A model generated the notes under the pieces. That model was not told the origin of the DNA and did no database searches. It worked only from the letters and a program-made list of their open reading frames with translations. Below, one piece after another: positions 26,351 through 35,606 of a stretch of 42,463 nucleotides of DNA. This DNA is from Erysipelotrichaceae bacterium (lineage in GTDB: Bacteria; Bacillota_I; Bacilli_A; Erysipelotrichales; Erysipelotrichaceae). Numbering within the stretch: the stretch's first letter is position 1; the number at the start of each line of letters is the position of its first letter. The stretch spans positions 1-42,463 of the forward strand of contig JAFRKI010000004.1 in the NCBI GenBank assembly GCA_017431825.1. Reading direction: 5' to 3'. The translations under genes and the position numbers were made by a program.

Positions 26351-26369
26351 CCATCACCTGCTCCATATA
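26351..26369 (+). repeat. attachment repeat, far side
   Basis: Second copy of CCATCACCTGCTCCATATA. The rest of the tRNA is absent here, which marks this as the element's right end. Confidence 0.9.
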
Positions 26370-26378
26370 CGAATAATT

Positions 26379-26401
26379 AAGGTCCTTAACAGGACCTTTT
26401 T
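26379..26401. terminator. displaced native terminator of the tRNA operon
   Basis: AAGGTCCT pairs with AGGACCTT around TAAC and runs into TTTTT. Before integration it would have lain about ten bases past the tRNA-Gly end. It now may also serve the leftward genes ending at 26407. Confidence 0.75.
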
Positions 26402-26406
26402 GTATA

Positions 26407-27039
26407 TCACATCTTTTTTATCGGATGTCTTATGACCGTCTTAAGCTTATCAGGCGTGACTTTTCTAGGATCGCTTAAGTATATCTCGTGATGATATCGC
26501 TTATCACTGATATCAAGTTCATAGCCGCTTTCCTTCATATATTCATGCATGAGCTCAACGGTAGCCGGTTCTTTGTCATAGCTGCCCAGATGCATGCACT
26601 GTACACACAGGCCTTCATCATAGGTAAAGAACTCGACTTTGGAGAAATCCTGTTTCTTTTTCTTGGTAGCTTCTTCTATGGCCCAGTCAAAGTCTTCCTC
26701 GGTCACGAAATCCGGAAGTCTGATGACGGATATGAAACTGAACTTTTCCTTATGACCGTAGTCTATTCCCTTTATTCCGCCCTGCCACCAGAATCCTTCC
26801 AGCGGCGGTACGACGTATTCGAAGTAACCGTCTATCTTATGGCTCCCCTTATAGCTCATCTTGATGGTGAAGGCTATACCGTATAAAAGACCGATACTGT
26901 TCTTGTATTCTCCGTTTTCCTTGTTGGGATCGCCCTTGCCTCTTACCGCGATATAGTTTATCTTCGGTATTTTTACGATACCCGGTTTATCCTTAGGCAT
27001 GTAGAATTCCTTGTATTCCTTCTTGTAGTCAAAAGCCAT
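26407..27039 (-). CDS. GyrI-like small-molecule-binding domain protein
   Basis: The 210-residue protein has the family's start motif KIPKINYIAVRGKGDPN and the GyrI/SBD ligand-pocket pattern. Typical features are KFSFISVIRLPDF, the tryptophan-rich FWWQGG, and Glu in the C-terminal HHEIYLSDPRKV. Stand-alone members bind or hydrolyse small amphipathic compounds. It is the last gene of a four-gene leftward operon and starts two bases after the GNAT stop. Confidence 0.8.
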   Translation of the reverse strand: MAFDYKKEYKEFYMPKDKPGIVKIPKINYIAVRGKGDPNKENGEYKNSIGLLYGIAFTIKMSYKGSHKIDGYFEYVVPPLEGFWWQGGIKGIDYGHKEKFSFISVIRLPDFVTEEDFDWAIEEATKKKKQDFSKVEFFTYDEGLCVQCMHLGSYDKEPATVELMHEYMKESGYELDISDKRYHHEIYLSDPRKVTPDKLKTVIRHPIKKM

Positions 27040-27041
27040 GA

Positions 27042-27491
27042 TCAGTCCTCCAGTTTCTTAAACAGTCTGGCATTCCAGAATTCCATTCCCAGTTCTTCAA
27101 GATAGAAATGAAAGATGGCCTTCCAGTTCCTGGTGGCCGTACTCAATACGATATATTCAGCCTCGTTCTTTACTGCCTTTTCGGCATATTCAAAGAGACT
27201 GCTGCCGATGCCTTTTGACCTTTCTTCCGGTATCACATAGATCTCTTCGACTTCAAAATAAGGCGTTCCTTCCGGCATGACCGAGGTCATGTTCTCCGAC
27301 TGGAAAGTCCTACCGAAAAGATAACCGATGACTCTGCCATCTTCTTCGGCCAGGAAGATACGGTTGCCTTCGATGTCTTCCTTTCCGTTAGCCCGGTAGC
27401 CGTGGCAGCTGTTTTCCTTTTCCCAGTTTATGGAAAGATCGATCAGCTGTTTCAGTACCTTATCATTAAGTTCTGTTTCGTATATGTTCAT
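27042..27491 (-). CDS. GNAT-family N-acetyltransferase
   Basis: The start at 27491 has AAAGGA seven bases upstream; an upstream ATG at 27512 is less likely. The 149-residue protein has the acetyl-CoA-binding motif in EEIYVIPEERSKGIGSSLFEYA (motif A, R/Q-x-x-G-x-G/A form: RSKGIG) and the C-terminal FYLEELGMEFWNARL. The acceptor is unknown. It lies between a radical SAM gene and the GyrI-like gene in the same operon. Confidence 0.82.
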   Translation of the reverse strand: MNIYETELNDKVLKQLIDLSINWEKENSCHGYRANGKEDIEGNRIFLAEEDGRVIGYLFGRTFQSENMTSVMPEGTPYFEVEEIYVIPEERSKGIGSSLFEYAEKAVKNEAEYIVLSTATRNWKAIFHFYLEELGMEFWNARLFKKLED

Positions 27492-27514
27492 TTCTTGTTC
27501 CTTTATATTCATGA

Positions 27515-28402
27515 TCAGAACAGGGAAGTCTGTTCGCCATCCTTGATCTCTCTTTTATATGCTTTGATGATGTCTTTCATTTCATGGAGTATGCCATACC
27601 TGTCACATTCGGCCGCAAACATCCTATAAAGACGGTCGCAGTCCGGAATCGGACACATATAGCTGTCTTTATAATATCTGACGTATTTCTCTTTCAGACC
27701 CGGAAAGTGTTCGTCCAGTTTATCGTAATAGTAGTCACGCTGATTCTCTCTTAAGGTCATGCCCATATAGGAATGGATGAATCTGGCTTTATTCTCATAT
27801 GCCAGTCTGACCAGCTCCCTGATGTCTTCTTCCTTGTCGGTGATAAAAGGCAGGACCGGATTCATCATAATGCCCGCAAAGATCCCGTTTTCATTGAGCG
27901 TCTTTATCACTTCAAATCTTCTGGATGATACGCATACACGCGGTTCAATGATCCTTGAAAGATCATCGTGAGGTGTGGTTATCGTCAGCTTAATGATGAC
28001 GTTGTTCTTAGCGTTTATCTCTTTAAGCAGGTCAAGGTCTCTTAAGATCAGATCGCTCTTCGTATCGATGGAAACACCGAAGCCGCATTTCGAAATCAGC
28101 TTCAGGGCACCTCTGGTCTGTTCATGCTGTTTCTCTTGAGGATTATAGGTATCGGACATCGAACCGATACCTACGATGCCTTTTTTCTTTTTTCCGGAGA
28201 GATCCTTATCCAGTATCGCCAGTGCGTTTTCCTTGCCTTTGGGAACGTCAAAATCATCGATATGGTAACAGCTGCTCCTGCTGTCACAGTAGATACAGCC
28301 GTGAGAGCAGCCCCGGTAAAGATTCATGTTATAATCGACGCCATACCAGTCATCACCGTATTTCACTTTTGACAGTATAGTCTTGGCCTGAACGAATTCC
28401 AT
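27515..28402 (-). CDS. radical SAM protein of the SplB-related family (COG1533)
   Basis: The 295-residue protein carries the iron-sulphur cluster motif in YRGCSHGCIYC (Cys-x3-Cys-x2-Cys) near residue 35, the GIGSMSDTYNPQEK segment that follows in COG1533, and a further Cys-rich site CPIPDC near the end. Members are called spore-photoproduct-lyase-like or DNA-repair-photolyase-like, but most have no proven substrate. Its start codon overlaps the stop codon of the upstream lipoprotein gene by one base (TAATG), so translation is coupled. Confidence 0.85.
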   Translation of the reverse strand: MEFVQAKTILSKVKYGDDWYGVDYNMNLYRGCSHGCIYCDSRSSCYHIDDFDVPKGKENALAILDKDLSGKKKKGIVGIGSMSDTYNPQEKQHEQTRGALKLISKCGFGVSIDTKSDLILRDLDLLKEINAKNNVIIKLTITTPHDDLSRIIEPRVCVSSRRFEVIKTLNENGIFAGIMMNPVLPFITDKEEDIRELVRLAYENKARFIHSYMGMTLRENQRDYYYDKLDEHFPGLKEKYVRYYKDSYMCPIPDCDRLYRMFAAECDRYGILHEMKDIIKAYKREIKDGEQTSLF

Positions 28403-29175
28403 TATTTTTCCGCATAGCCGTAAAGATCATTGCCACCGGTGGTATGATTTACCTTATCCAGCCAGGCATTCTTCACGTAATCAAGTTCCAAAGTAGCATC
28501 CAGGAGTTCCTTCAGCTGTGATGCGCTCTTCTTTTCAAAAGTAAAGACGTAAGCACCAAGAGACTTCAGGGAAGACTTCTTATGGCCTCCGATGAACTCT
28601 TCATAGACTTTGATCATCTCTTCCGCATCACCTTCATTGAATACGACTACTATCCTGTTACCGGCATATTCACTGCCATCTACGATTACCGTATCGGAAG
28701 CTCTGTTTATCTTCAGCCTTCTCTTTATCATCTCTTCTCCCTTCTCTATCGAATAATCCTTGAATATCTCTTTTATATCTTCTTCCTGCCCTTCAGGTGA
28801 ATATATGTCTTCACTGCCGCAGCAGTACAGCTTATCGTCACACAATACGAATATATGGGCATCATCACTCAGGAAAATACTGTTGAGTTTATCATCACTG
28901 ATGACTCTCACATCATCCTCTCCATACAGGAACAATGATGTAAGTTCATCACCAGAGTATATGGGATACAAGGCAAGATCAGCTTCCTTAAACTCTCCGT
29001 CTTCATAAGCATATACGCTTATTCCGTCACCTATTTCATCACCCTCTGTAACGTAAATAGAGGCCTCTTCCGCGATGTTTTCATCTGCCTGAATATTCTT
29101 GCTGCTTAGGGTATTTAAGCCTCCTGAACAGGCTAAAAGCAGGGCTAATAAAGGGCATATCAAAAACTTCTTCAT
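28402..29175 (-). CDS. lipoprotein with a protease-propeptide/inhibitor-I9-like C-terminal domain
   Basis: The 257-residue protein begins with a lipoprotein signal (LLALLLAC, Cys at residue 16). Residues about 165-245 look like a subtilisin propeptide fold: NRIVVVFNEGDAEEM, the SLGAYVFTFEK strand, and LDYVKNAWLDKVNHT where propeptides end near the protease cut. It has no protease domain of its own, yet the next gene upstream is a giant subtilase with a similar propeptide. It could be a membrane-bound inhibitor or helper for that protease. A terminator (29213-29239) separates the two genes. Confidence 0.65.
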   Translation of the reverse strand: MKKFLICPLLALLLACSGGLNTLSSKNIQADENIAEEASIYVTEGDEIGDGISVYAYEDGEFKEADLALYPIYSGDELTSLFLYGEDDVRVISDDKLNSIFLSDDAHIFVLCDDKLYCCGSEDIYSPEGQEEDIKEIFKDYSIEKGEEMIKRRLKINRASDTVIVDGSEYAGNRIVVVFNEGDAEEMIKVYEEFIGGHKKSSLKSLGAYVFTFEKKSASQLKELLDATLELDYVKNAWLDKVNHTTGGNDLYGYAEK

Positions 29176-29212
29176 ACTCTTACCTCCCTTTCAATAATTA
29201 TATCAAAACAAA

Positions 29213-29239
29213 GGATGCGTACTGTTTATGTACGCATCC
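29213..29239 (-). terminator. terminator of the subtilase gene
   Basis: A perfect 10-bp stem (GGATGCGTAC and its complement) with a seven-base loop is followed on the minus strand by TTTGTTTTGAT. Confidence 0.8.
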
Positions 29240-29276
29240 TGATCGATTTAATGTTCACCTGAATAAGCAGAAGGTA

Positions 29277-32200
29277 TTATTTTCTGCCGGTATCAGGTAC
29301 AGGTATCTTGCCGTGCTTATCAAGCTTGATGGTCTTGGTAGCGGTATATGTATTGCCTTCCAAGGTCACCGTAGCCGTGAATGTGCGCCAGCCGTCTTCG
29401 GTTTCCGTCGGCAGCTGCTCTGTCTTGGTCACCGTAGCCGGTACGACTTCCTGATGATCAGGATCGTTGCCGCAGGTGAAGGTAGCTGTCGCCTCGGTAT
29501 TGCCGTTGGACCACTGCCACTGCGGTTCGCCCCAGGCATGGCCGATACCTTCGACAGGGGTGTTGATCTTTTCACTGAGATCGAGGGCATTGTTTCTTTC
29601 CTTGGTTTCCGTAACGATCTCAGAATCCTCACAGAGAGCTTCGAATTCGATCGTAGTGATGACTTTACCTGCTTCGATACCATCAAGGTCAACAAAGGCA
29701 AATTTGATCTCGCCGTTTTCCTGATCGATGGCGATCGAAATGAATCTTGCATCTTCGGAATCGTCCTTATAAGCTACCTTATCAGGATCATAGGTAATGG
29801 TGTATAAACCGTTGGTAGCTGTGGCTTCTTCGCTTATCGTGATAGTAACATCACCTGAAGCAGCTACTTCGGAACTTACCTTCTTCAGTACGGAACCGAC
29901 AGGAGCAGAAGCCTTCTTGACCAATGATGGGACATAATCCTTGACAGAATTCAATGAACCAAAACCAGCTGTCGTTGCCTTGGTAGGAGCGGAAGCAACG
30001 GTCTGAACCTTATCCGTAGCCTCGTCTGTTTCGTCATTATTTGCGGTTTCTTCCGCTGCTTCGCCTTTGTCTCCGGTCAGATCGATCTTTTGATCATCAA
30101 GAGGTTTTAAAGAAGCATTCTTAGAAACAGTTCCATTTGTCCAGGCATCACTATCCTGTTCCTTAGCGCTATCGAAATCATTATTGAACAGTGTTGAGAG
30201 GTTAGTGGCTGACGGAAGTCTGCCGACGAACGTTGCATCAAATTCGGTTTCTTCGCCTTCATAAGAGCTGAGGTCAACATAGTATATTGCCTTAGATGTA
30301 TTATCGGCGATAAAGACAGAATCCACTGAAGTCATGGAACCGGCATGTGTCATAGAGTATGCCGTTGCATCATCGCTCATCGTCAGCCTGTTGATCTGAC
30401 CTAATACATCATAGTAAAGATGCGTGGCACCTGCCTCATCAACAAGGATATACAGAACAAACAGTGCTCCATCATCAGTCAAGGCATAAATAAGGTAGTA
30501 TTCATCGCCATCCTCTTCGTATACACCTGCATAGGTACCGGCGACGAAATTGGCCAGACTTGTCAGATTCCAGCTATTGAGACTGCCATCTTCAAAGAAC
30601 AGCAGCATCAGTCCTGATTCAGTGAAACCGCCGACCGTACAGTGGAAAACCTCTCCTTCTTCTGTTCCATAAACATAATCAGGAACATTAACGGCATCGA
30701 TCAAAGCATAGTTAGGATTGATCTCAAATTCGAAATCCTCATCAAGTTCAATACCGCTGTCGGTTATTTCGTATCTGTCGAATATATTATCGGCGTCATT
30801 ACCATAGATATAGTTGCCGCTCTGGCCGCCACCCACAAAGACACTTTCTGCTTCAGCTATCGGATCGATGCTCATATCATTGAGATCGATCTTGACGAAG
30901 TTGACGGTTTCTTCTCCGCTTTCAGCATCCTTTCCTGCTACCTGAGCATATACATAAGCATCCATCGGATTGGAATCAACTACATTGATCGTTGCGGTTC
31001 CATAGACTGCAGGAGTCTTGTTAGAGAATGCAAAAATGGTAGTTGAACCGGTACCAACAGCTTTTACGGTACCGTTCTGATCGACGGTAGCTACATCTTC
31101 ATCTTCTGAAGCCCAGGTCACTGTTCTGTCATCTAAAGTGATCGGTGATACGCTGGCATAAAGATCGGTGCTTTCCTTGACGTTCAGAATGAGCGTATCG
31201 GATGCCGGAGTGATCGTTACTGCGGATGCTACATCAGGATTATATTCGACCTGGATATAATCCTTAACGTAGATATATACCGGTAATCCTCCGTATAATT
31301 CAACGTTTTCACCGGAAAGAGTGAGGAACGTCTCATAGTCCGGAAGGTAAGTTATGTAAAGACCATTAGATGCTACGAGTCCGCCTTCTCCATAAGTCCA
31401 CAGACTGCCGTTATATGATGCCGGTCTGTAGCCGTCGCCCAAAGCCTGTAAATAGCCTCCGTCGGCCTTATTCACTAAAATATATCCTAATGAATTATAG
31501 TCATAAGCTGTCCAGACCATTTCGTCATAGACATAATCGCTGTCGATGTAAATGCCGTTTTCTTCATCCTCATTTACCAGTGAAGGAGCTTCGATAGAAT
31601 AGTTTCCGCTTCCCTGGCTGTATAAGGCATAAGCATCACCGGCTTTATCAGTGCTGGCGATAACATACTCGTCACCATTTGAAAGCTTATCGGTCAACTT
31701 ATAAACGGCTTTAGGAACAGTCATGGTTCCTTCGTTTATCTTTACAAGAACAGCCTTTTCATTGCCGGCATAGTCAGCCGCAAAGACAGCGATCGCTACA
31801 TCATCATATTCACTTACATCAAACTGATAAGTTATTTTTTCTCCTGCTTCAGACTGGCCGATATCAAGAGGATCTGCATAGTCGTAGAGATATTCACCGT
31901 CAGCAGACAGGATGGCAAGCATGGAAATGTACTGATTATCGGTTACGGTGAATGTTAAGACACCGTCTTCCAAGATGAAGTTGTCTTCATCGAATTCCGG
32001 AGCAGTATTATCAACAGTGAAGGTATAGCCGATATATGCGCCTTCTCCCAGTTCGCCTTCAGCCAGCAGTTTGCCGATCTCATCAGCAGATACGGAACCC
32101 TTTTCAGAACCATTCTCCAGCATCAGTGAATAGTATTCAGGAATTGCGAAGTAACCTAATGTGAAACGGTCGCCTTCTTCAAGACCGAACTCCGATACTT

Positions 32201-35200
32201 TGGCATTTACGGATTCTTTCTTTGTTTTGGCATTCTGCCATGAGCTGCCACTGCTGTAGTACCATGGTCCTTCTACCTGTTCCTTAAGATTACCGTTGCC
32301 GACGACTGTTCCGTCTTCCTTGATGGCTACCCAGCCTGCTGTACCTGCACTTCTGATCAGGGTGTAATAGAACTTGCTGACTGTCGTGCCGTTGCTTAAG
32401 GCAAGACGGTCTGACGGGAATTCGTTCTCGATCAGATACGGATTACCGGTATATTCACTTGCAACTGTAGACCCCGGATACTTGACCGTCATATAGTTGG
32501 TTTCATAATCACCCATATACGGCTCTTTTTCTGAACCGTAATAGCCGTCTATCAAAGAGAAGCTGTCAAACATCGAGGCATCAGTCCAGCTGCCATAGAA
32601 GCCGAATAACGGGATGCTGTGCTCAACATCAAGGAGTACTCCTTCTTCAGTAGCGACCGGAGAAAGAATGGTGAAACCTTCAACATAGGCACCACCGGCG
32701 TTCTCTTCATCAAGGGTTTCCTTTTCAGAATCGGATAAGGTGATGGTCACAGTCACTTTGGAATTCTTGTGAGCAGGTACAAGTAACTGTCCTTCCTCTA
32801 CGCCGATCTCATCTTTGATCCATAAACCAAGCAGGTAAGCATCATAAGTGGTGAGGGAATCATCATTGTCCATCTCACCTGCCGGCAGATCATAATCTTC
32901 ACCGTCTTCGATACCGGTCAGATAATCAAGGATTGCCTGAACATCGGCATAATCGGTCGTGCCGTCTTTATTGACATCATGACCCAGAAGAGGTGGAAGT
33001 TCAAATTCATATTCAACATCCCCATCCAGTTCCCTGGTGCTCTGTAACATTTCACCATTAGAAATGGTTTGGGTAAACAGATCTGTATCAAGTTCGTAAA
33101 CGATATCTTCATCAGAGATATTGTTTGCGGTAAATGTATAAGTATAAACGCCTTCTCTCTTGGCATCCTGGCCAAATTCGGCTTTGACTTTACCGTCAGC
33201 TGCTGAAGCAGTTGCATCATCGCCCATCAGAATGAAAGCATTGGCTCTGACAGCTTTACCGACATCAGCCAGACCGGCACCCTGCTGCAACAGTGAAACG
33301 TATTCACCGTTGTTTTTCATCGGTGTTGCCGTTGACATCAGCAAACTGTTGATGAGATTACGCTGTTTAAGATCCTTGCCGCTGGCTTCCTTTGCCAGAT
33401 CAAAGATTGTCTCGCCTTCGTCGCCATCACGCAGATACTGGCCAAGAACGCCGGCCATACCGGTTATATGAGGAGCAGCCATGGAAGTACCGGACATGCT
33501 CTCATAGTATTCATCGGACAAGCCGTTTACTGACCAGATGTTACCGCCAGGTGCGGTGATCTCAGGCTTAAGCAGTAAAGCACCGGAAGTTCCCCAAGAA
33601 GAGAAATCCGAGATCACTGCATCTTCTCTTGTACCGACAAGTTCAGATTCAATGACGCTGACTGCTTTGACCGTACCGGTATAGTATGTGTAACCGTCGG
33701 CTTCGGCACTTGTGGAATTTTCCTTGATGGTTTCGGCATCAGCCAGCGTGATGAAAAGCATCGGGAAAGAGCCTTCATAATCATCCAGCTGCATTCCGCC
33801 TAATGATTCTTCTACATTATCGGCAACTATCAGAATAGCCGGAGCATAAGGGATAGCGTTGTTTCCCTTTACAAAGAAACTGATATCACCACGGTTAACG
33901 ATAACGACTTTACCTGCCAAAGAAACGACTTCATTTACAGCAGCATAATCATCGCCATCTCCAACATTGTCGATATATACATAATCATAGTCACCGCCCA
34001 TACCGGCCATCCAGGCACCGTTGGTCGTGCTTTCGTTATAGAAGACCTGCTGAGTGCCGTTAAAGTACAGAGGCATGCCGCTGGTACCGACATTGTCGGC
34101 AGAAGCAACGGTCAGAGAATTAACGAATGAACCAGGTGAACCACCGGTATCGAGATTTACGTCTTCAGCATAAAGATTGTAATGTTCATCAAGATGATCG
34201 GTCCAGGCACCGGCATTACCGGCAGAAATGGCTACCACCGATACGCTTGCCGGCAGGGAATCCATGATCTCCTGATAGGTTCCGGCCATAGCAAATCCGG
34301 CAGATCCCGAACCTAAAGAAAGGTTGATCGAATCAGCACCTAAAACGATGGCATCTTCGATAGCTGCCATGTAGTCTGAATCATAGGCACCGCCACCGGC
34401 ACCAAAGACCTTCATGGTGATGATCTGGGCATCAGGTGCTACACCGACTGCATAAACGACATCACTGGTAACAGCTTCTACGAATTCGCCGCCGACCTTA
34501 ACATAACGGTTGGCTGCAGCGATACCGGAAACGTGTGAACCGTGTTCGCCTTCATCATCGTCCTTATGATCGGTTTTATAGTTGTCATCTACATAGTTAT
34601 AGGCATAAGGTATCTTGTAACTCTTATATGTCAGCTGCGGATCTATTGCAACGTTCAGCTGATCTTTTACAGCTTCAACGTCATCGGCAGTCATAAGAAC
34701 GGATTCGTCATAACCGCCCTTTTCCAAAGAGTATAAAAGGCCGTCGCCTGCGAAAGAAATATGATCCTGGTTGGTGCCGGTATCGATGATGGCTACCTTT
34801 GAACCAACACCGGTATAACCGTCAGCCCAGGCTGTGGTCGCACCTACCATATATTCGGTAGTGAAAGCCGTATTCGGATCGACCGCATCATCATCAAGCG
34901 GACGGTACAGCGTTTCGACTTCAACGCTTTTTACACCATCGAGTTTTTCGACCTGTTCAATATCATCTTCGCTCAGATTGACAGAAATGATGTTTGCGGC
35001 TAAGGTAAGATTCCATTCAACTTCCAGAGTTTTACCAAGTTCGTCTTCGATCTTTTCTGTCATCTTTTCCTGCTCGGATAACAGTTCTTCACGGTAAGCG
35101 ATAGCATCCGGATCTTCGGCTACCGTTTCCGCATCGAACAGGGATAATGTCGACGGATCTTCAAGTACGATAGAAACTCTGACAGTCTTTGAAGCAGCGC

Positions 35201-35435
35201 TTCTCTTACGTTCGTCAGAATGTTTCTTGTATACGATATCTTCTTCTTTATCGGCTTTTCCGAGCTTTGATACATGAAGCTCACTGGCATCATAATCATA
35301 AACTTCAGTCACCGAACCGCTGCCGTCTTCTCCTTCGTAGGCATCATCACCTTCCGCAAATATTGAAAGGGTATTTGATACAACGAGGAAAAGAGCCAGC
35401 AGAATTACCAATAGTTTTTTCATTGGCTTTTTCAT
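29277..35435 (-). CDS. giant secreted subtilase (S8) with PA, dockerin-like, Big_2 and cohesin-like modules
   Basis: This protein has 2052 residues from the ATG at 35435, which has a GGGGA site; a GTG at 35459 is less likely. It has a signal peptide (KKLLVILLALFLVVS) and an I9-type propeptide (about 83-180). The catalytic triad is Asp218 in IIDTGT, His301 in GSHVSG and Ser651 in GTSMAAP, with a PA-like insert between His and Ser. A dockerin-like calcium repeat pair lies at about 813-872 (DVNKDGTTDYADVQAIL, DNDDSLTTYDAYLLG), a Big_2 domain at 1407-1487 and a cohesin-like domain at 1858-1935. The end is PVPDTGRK, a sortase-like motif without the membrane helix. It resembles C5a-peptidase/lactocepin proteases. 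Confidence 0.85.
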   Translation of the reverse strand: MKKPMKKLLVILLALFLVVSNTLSIFAEGDDAYEGEDGSGSVTEVYDYDASELHVSKLGKADKEEDIVYKKHSDERKRSAASKTVRVSIVLEDPSTLSLFDAETVAEDPDAIAYREELLSEQEKMTEKIEDELGKTLEVEWNLTLAANIISVNLSEDDIEQVEKLDGVKSVEVETLYRPLDDDAVDPNTAFTTEYMVGATTAWADGYTGVGSKVAIIDTGTNQDHISFAGDGLLYSLEKGGYDESVLMTADDVEAVKDQLNVAIDPQLTYKSYKIPYAYNYVDDNYKTDHKDDDEGEHGSHVSGIAAANRYVKVGGEFVEAVTSDVVYAVGVAPDAQIITMKVFGAGGGAYDSDYMAAIEDAIVLGADSINLSLGSGSAGFAMAGTYQEIMDSLPASVSVVAISAGNAGAWTDHLDEHYNLYAEDVNLDTGGSPGSFVNSLTVASADNVGTSGMPLYFNGTQQVFYNESTTNGAWMAGMGGDYDYVYIDNVGDGDDYAAVNEVVSLAGKVVIVNRGDISFFVKGNNAIPYAPAILIVADNVEESLGGMQLDDYEGSFPMLFITLADAETIKENSTSAEADGYTYYTGTVKAVSVIESELVGTREDAVISDFSSWGTSGALLLKPEITAPGGNIWSVNGLSDEYYESMSGTSMAAPHITGMAGVLGQYLRDGDEGETIFDLAKEASGKDLKQRNLINSLLMSTATPMKNNGEYVSLLQQGAGLADVGKAVRANAFILMGDDATASAADGKVKAEFGQDAKREGVYTYTFTANNISDEDIVYELDTDLFTQTISNGEMLQSTRELDGDVEYEFELPPLLGHDVNKDGTTDYADVQAILDYLTGIEDGEDYDLPAGEMDNDDSLTTYDAYLLGLWIKDEIGVEEGQLLVPAHKNSKVTVTITLSDSEKETLDEENAGGAYVEGFTILSPVATEEGVLLDVEHSIPLFGFYGSWTDASMFDSFSLIDGYYGSEKEPYMGDYETNYMTVKYPGSTVASEYTGNPYLIENEFPSDRLALSNGTTVSKFYYTLIRSAGTAGWVAIKEDGTVVGNGNLKEQVEGPWYYSSGSSWQNAKTKKESVNAKVSEFGLEEGDRFTLGYFAIPEYYSLMLENGSEKGSVSADEIGKLLAEGELGEGAYIGYTFTVDNTAPEFDEDNFILEDGVLTFTVTDNQYISMLAILSADGEYLYDYADPLDIGQSEAGEKITYQFDVSEYDDVAIAVFAADYAGNEKAVLVKINEGTMTVPKAVYKLTDKLSNGDEYVIASTDKAGDAYALYSQGSGNYSIEAPSLVNEDEENGIYIDSDYVYDEMVWTAYDYNSLGYILVNKADGGYLQALGDGYRPASYNGSLWTYGEGGLVASNGLYITYLPDYETFLTLSGENVELYGGLPVYIYVKDYIQVEYNPDVASAVTITPASDTLILNVKESTDLYASVSPITLDDRTVTWASEDEDVATVDQNGTVKAVGTGSTTIFAFSNKTPAVYGTATINVVDSNPMDAYVYAQVAGKDAESGEETVNFVKIDLNDMSIDPIAEAESVFVGGGQSGNYIYGNDADNIFDRYEITDSGIELDEDFEFEINPNYALIDAVNVPDYVYGTEEGEVFHCTVGGFTESGLMLLFFEDGSLNSWNLTSLANFVAGTYAGVYEEDGDEYYLIYALTDDGALFVLYILVDEAGATHLYYDVLGQINRLTMSDDATAYSMTHAGSMTSVDSVFIADNTSKAIYYVDLSSYEGEETEFDATFVGRLPSATNLSTLFNNDFDSAKEQDSDAWTNGTVSKNASLKPLDDQKIDLTGDKGEAAEETANNDETDEATDKVQTVASAPTKATTAGFGSLNSVKDYVPSLVKKASAPVGSVLKKVSSEVAASGDVTITISEEATATNGLYTITYDPDKVAYKDDSEDARFISIAIDQENGEIKFAFVDLDGIEAGKVITTIEFEALCEDSEIVTETKERNNALDLSEKINTPVEGIGHAWGEPQWQWSNGNTEATATFTCGNDPDHQEVVPATVTKTEQLPTETEDGWRTFTATVTLEGNTYTATKTIKLDKHGKIPVPDTGRK

Positions 35436-35594
35436 ATAAAGTCCCCCACTAATAAGCACGATAAAAAGTGCTTTATTAACTTTTATTGTATATTATGACT
35501 GATATCATTTTCAATAAATGAAAAGACTTTCATAAAAAAGCAGAACTGTCATCGAACGCTTTGTCAAAGGCTTTTCCAATCATAGCTGATACCT

Positions 35595-35606
35595 TAAAAT
35601 ATAAGT
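35595..35606 (+). promoter_or_regulatory. -10-like element directly before 35607; candidate leaderless start
   Basis: TAAAAT (35595-35600) ends six bases before the ATG, and no ribosome binding site is present. TTTTCC at 17 bases upstream could be a weak -35. Confidence 0.4.

Larger units (their letters stand above)
17659..26369. mobile_element. 8.7-kb integrated element in tRNA-Gly, phage-satellite (PICI-like)
   Basis: It is bounded by the 19-bp repeat CCATCACCTGCTCCATATA, one copy inside the tRNA-Gly 3' end and one alone at the far side. Gene order is integrase and repressor leftward; then rightward a small HTH protein, an excisionase-like protein, a DUF6291-type protein, a helicase-loader-like protein, a KGG-type small protein and a terminase-small-subunit-like protein; then accessory genes. 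There is no large terminase, portal, capsid, tail or lysis gene. This matches phage-inducible chromosomal islands more than a decayed prophage, though it is shorter than most. Its AT content is visibly higher than the flanks. Confidence 0.75.
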
